Shown here piece by piece: positions 14,755 to 16,425 of a DNA stretch of 16,425 bases. Source of the stretch: Pseudomonadota bacterium (GTDB lineage Bacteria > Pseudomonadota > Alphaproteobacteria > Caulobacterales > Caulobacteraceae). The notes beneath the pieces are model-generated. The model was not told where the DNA came from. It did no database searches and was given only the letters and a program-made list of their open reading frames with translations. A program made the translations under genes and the position numbers. Location: assembly GCA_023434015.1 (NCBI GenBank), contig JAEYTM010000173.1, positions 1 to 16,425 on the forward strand, read 5' to 3'. Within the stretch, counting starts at the first letter, position 1, and each line of letters opens with the position of its first letter.

Positions 14755-16425
14755 ATGGCGAACCTCAACACCCGCGCGCGCCGTGAGCACAGCTACGACG
14801 CCATCGTCGTCGGCAGCGGGATGACCGGCGGCTGGGCGGCCAAGGAACTCACCGAGAAGGGGCTGAAGACGCTGGTGCTCGAGCGTGGCCGGATGGTGCG
14901 CCATATCGAGGACTATCCCACCGCCGGCCTCGATCCCTGGGACACCCGCTATCCCCGGGGCCGCCTGCCGCCGGGCGAGCTCAAGACGCACTATCCGGTC
15001 CAGCAGCGCACCGGCTACGCCCTCACCGAATACACACAGCACTTCTTCGTGCGGGATGACGAGCACCCCTACGCCCAGGACGCACGGTTCGACTGGATCC
15101 GTGGCTACCATGTCGGCGGCCGCTCGCTGCTCTGGTCGCGCCAGAGCTACCGCCACAGCCCGATCGACTTCGAGGCCAACGGCCGCGACGGCGTCGGGGT
15201 CGACTGGCCGATCCGCTACGACGACCTCGCCCCCTGGTACGACTATGTGGAGCGCTACATCGGCGTAAGCGGCCAGGCCGAGGGCCTGCCGCAGCTGCCC
15301 GACGGCCAGTTCCAGCCGCCGATGGAACTCAACTGCGTCGAGAAGACCTTCAAGGCACGGCTGGAGGCGAGGTATCCGGACCGGCGGCTGACCATCGGGC
15401 GGGTCGCCCACCTGACCGAGCCGACCGAGCAGCAGATGGCCCTGGGCCGCGGCAAGTGCCAGCACCGCAACCTGTGCATCCGCGGCTGCCCGTTCGGAGC
15501 CTATTTCAGCTCCAACTCCACCACCCTGGTGGCCGCAGAGCAGACCGGCAACCTGCAGATCCGGCCGAATTCCATCGTCACCTCCCTGATCTTCGACGAG
15601 TCCGCGAACAAGGCGAGCGGCGTGCGGGTGAAGGACTCCGAAACCGGCGAGGAGGCCGAGTTCTACGCCGAGGTGATCTTCCTCTGCGCCTCGGCCTTCA
15701 ACACCGCCTGGATCATGCTGAACTCCACAAGCGGCCGGTTCCCGACCGGCCTCGGCAACGACAGCGACCAGGTCGGCCGCAACGTCATGGACCACCACCT
15801 CGGCGTCGGCGCCTCGGCCGAGGCGCCGGGCCATGAGGACATGTACTATTCGGGGCGGCGGCCGAACGGCATCTACATCCCGCGCTTCCGCAACCTCGGC
15901 GATGCGGCCACCGCGCGCAGCGACTACCTGCGGGGCTACGGCTTCCAGGGCGGGGCGAACCGGGCGGGCTGGGATCCCTCGACCCCCGGCTTCGGGGCGG
16001 CCCGCAAGACCGCAATGACCCAGCCGGGGCCCTGGGGGATACGGCTCAGCGGTTTCGGGGAAATCCTGCCCTACGCCGACAACCGCGTGACCCTGAACCA
16101 GGACCTGAAGGACAAGCACGGCCTGCCGACCCTGACCTTCAATGTGAAGATCCGCGAGAACGAGATGGCCATGCGCCGGGACATGCAGGAGTCCGCGGCC
16201 GAGATGCTGGAAGCGGCCGGCTTCACCAATGTCCGGGGGCACGACACCGGCTATACCCCGGGTCTCGGCATCCACGAGATGGGCACGGCGCGTATGGGCC
16301 GCGACCCGAAGACCTCGGTGCTGAACGCGCACAACCAGGTCCACGCCTGCCGCAACGTCTATGTCACCGACGGGGCGGCGATGACCTCCGCGTCCTGTGT
16401 GAACCCGTCGCTGACCTACATGGCG
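14755..16425 (+). CDS. GMC-family FAD-dependent sugar/glycoside dehydrogenase, cut by window end
   Basis: The first 557 residues of a GMC oxidoreductase; the frame is open to the right edge, and only the last few dozen residues or fewer should be missing. AAGGGAG precedes the ATG. The FAD site is VVGSGMTGGWAAKEL (GxGxxG at residues 20-25) with VLERG (Glu43). The flavin region is GYHVGGRSLLWSRQSYR. The catalytic pair appears as His507 in GIHEMGTARMG and Asn550 in SCVNPSLTYMA, the His/Asn arrangement of pyranose-oxidase-like enzymes. Cys235, Cys241 and Cys245 (CQHRNLCIRGCPFGA) give Cys-x5-Cys-x3-Cys, as in the 3Fe-4S site of bacterial FAD-glucose dehydrogenase. There is no own signal peptide; relatives are exported with a small Tat-signal partner, not seen here. 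With DUF1080 next door, oxidation of glycosides at C3 (LacA-like) is the best reading. It is probably repressed by the LacI protein. Confidence 0.88.
   Translation, partial: MANLNTRARREHSYDAIVVGSGMTGGWAAKELTEKGLKTLVLERGRMVRHIEDYPTAGLDPWDTRYPRGRLPPGELKTHYPVQQRTGYALTEYTQHFFVRDDEHPYAQDARFDWIRGYHVGGRSLLWSRQSYRHSPIDFEANGRDGVGVDWPIRYDDLAPWYDYVERYIGVSGQAEGLPQLPDGQFQPPMELNCVEKTFKARLEARYPDRRLTIGRVAHLTEPTEQQMALGRGKCQHRNLCIRGCPFGAYFSSNSTTLVAAEQTGNLQIRPNSIVTSLIFDESANKASGVRVKDSETGEEAEFYAEVIFLCASAFNTAWIMLNSTSGRFPTGLGNDSDQVGRNVMDHHLGVGASAEAPGHEDMYYSGRRPNGIYIPRFRNLGDAATARSDYLRGYGFQGGANRAGWDPSTPGFGAARKTAMTQPGPWGIRLSGFGEILPYADNRVTLNQDLKDKHGLPTLTFNVKIRENEMAMRRDMQESAAEMLEAAGFTNVRGHDTGYTPGLGIHEMGTARMGRDPKTSVLNAHNQVHACRNVYVTDGAAMTSASCVNPSLTYMA

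Noticed and set aside
14458..16344. A 628-codon open frame on the - strand
   Set aside because: It lies antisense to the GMC gene, whose FAD and catalytic motifs are unmistakable; the reverse frame is compositional noise.
8174..16425. Naming the cluster a lac operon
   Set aside because: The GMC enzyme resembles the type used for lactose in Caulobacter, but the substrate cannot be read from sequence and there is no beta-galactosidase.
1..16425. CRISPR array, tRNA/rRNA, insertion sequence, attachment site or phage genes
   Set aside because: No regularly spaced repeats, transposase or integrase motifs, or RNA-gene signatures were found; composition is even throughout.

Overview
The window is about 16.4 kb of very GC-rich DNA, densely coding on both strands, with codons strongly biased to G or C in third position. 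Many products are exported, two quinoproteins are present, and the sugar genes resemble sets typical of Caulobacterales. I infer an aerobic, heterotrophic alphaproteobacterium, plausibly Caulobacter/Phenylobacterium-like. No rRNA, tRNA, CRISPR, insertion sequence or phage gene was seen. No gap between genes exceeds 300 bases.

Left part (1-5121, + strand): the 3' end of a beta-propeller protein, a hairpin terminator, an FMN-dependent L-lactate dehydrogenase (lldD, TTG start), then three exported proteins in a row. These are a PQQ-dependent aldose dehydrogenase, an SMP-30/gluconolactonase-like propeller and an alpha/beta hydrolase. Facing them on the - strand (5123-7864) are an exported LolA-like protein and a soluble PQQ glucose-dehydrogenase-like quinoprotein. 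Together these look like periplasmic oxidation of sugars or other hydroxylated compounds feeding the respiratory chain. A small KTSC-domain gene (7971-8177) separates this part from the next.

Right part (8174-16425): a LacI-family repressor gene (- strand) diverges from a + strand operon. The operon is an NHS/NupG-type MFS transporter, a Tat-exported TIM-barrel protein, a Gfo/Idh/MocA oxidoreductase and a cytoplasmic TIM-barrel protein; the last three overlap by ATGA. It converges on an exported DUF1080 (3-keto-glycoside hydrolase family) gene, which diverges from a GMC flavoprotein cut by the window end. The GMC protein carries a Cys-x5-Cys-x3-Cys motif like that of FAD-glucose dehydrogenases with an Fe-S cluster. 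This combination matches the glycoside 3-oxidation strategy: C3 oxidation of a glycoside, cleavage of the 3-keto-glycoside, import, then reduction or isomerisation inside the cell.

The strongest unprompted signal is regulatory. The same 14-bp imperfect palindrome (TGCAATCGATTACA, or its exact reverse complement) occurs in the transporter promoter region and again between the divergent DUF1080 and GMC genes. It has the shape of a LacI-family operator, and a LacI gene sits next to the first copy. This ties both arms into one predicted regulon. Substrate identity cannot be read from the sequence.
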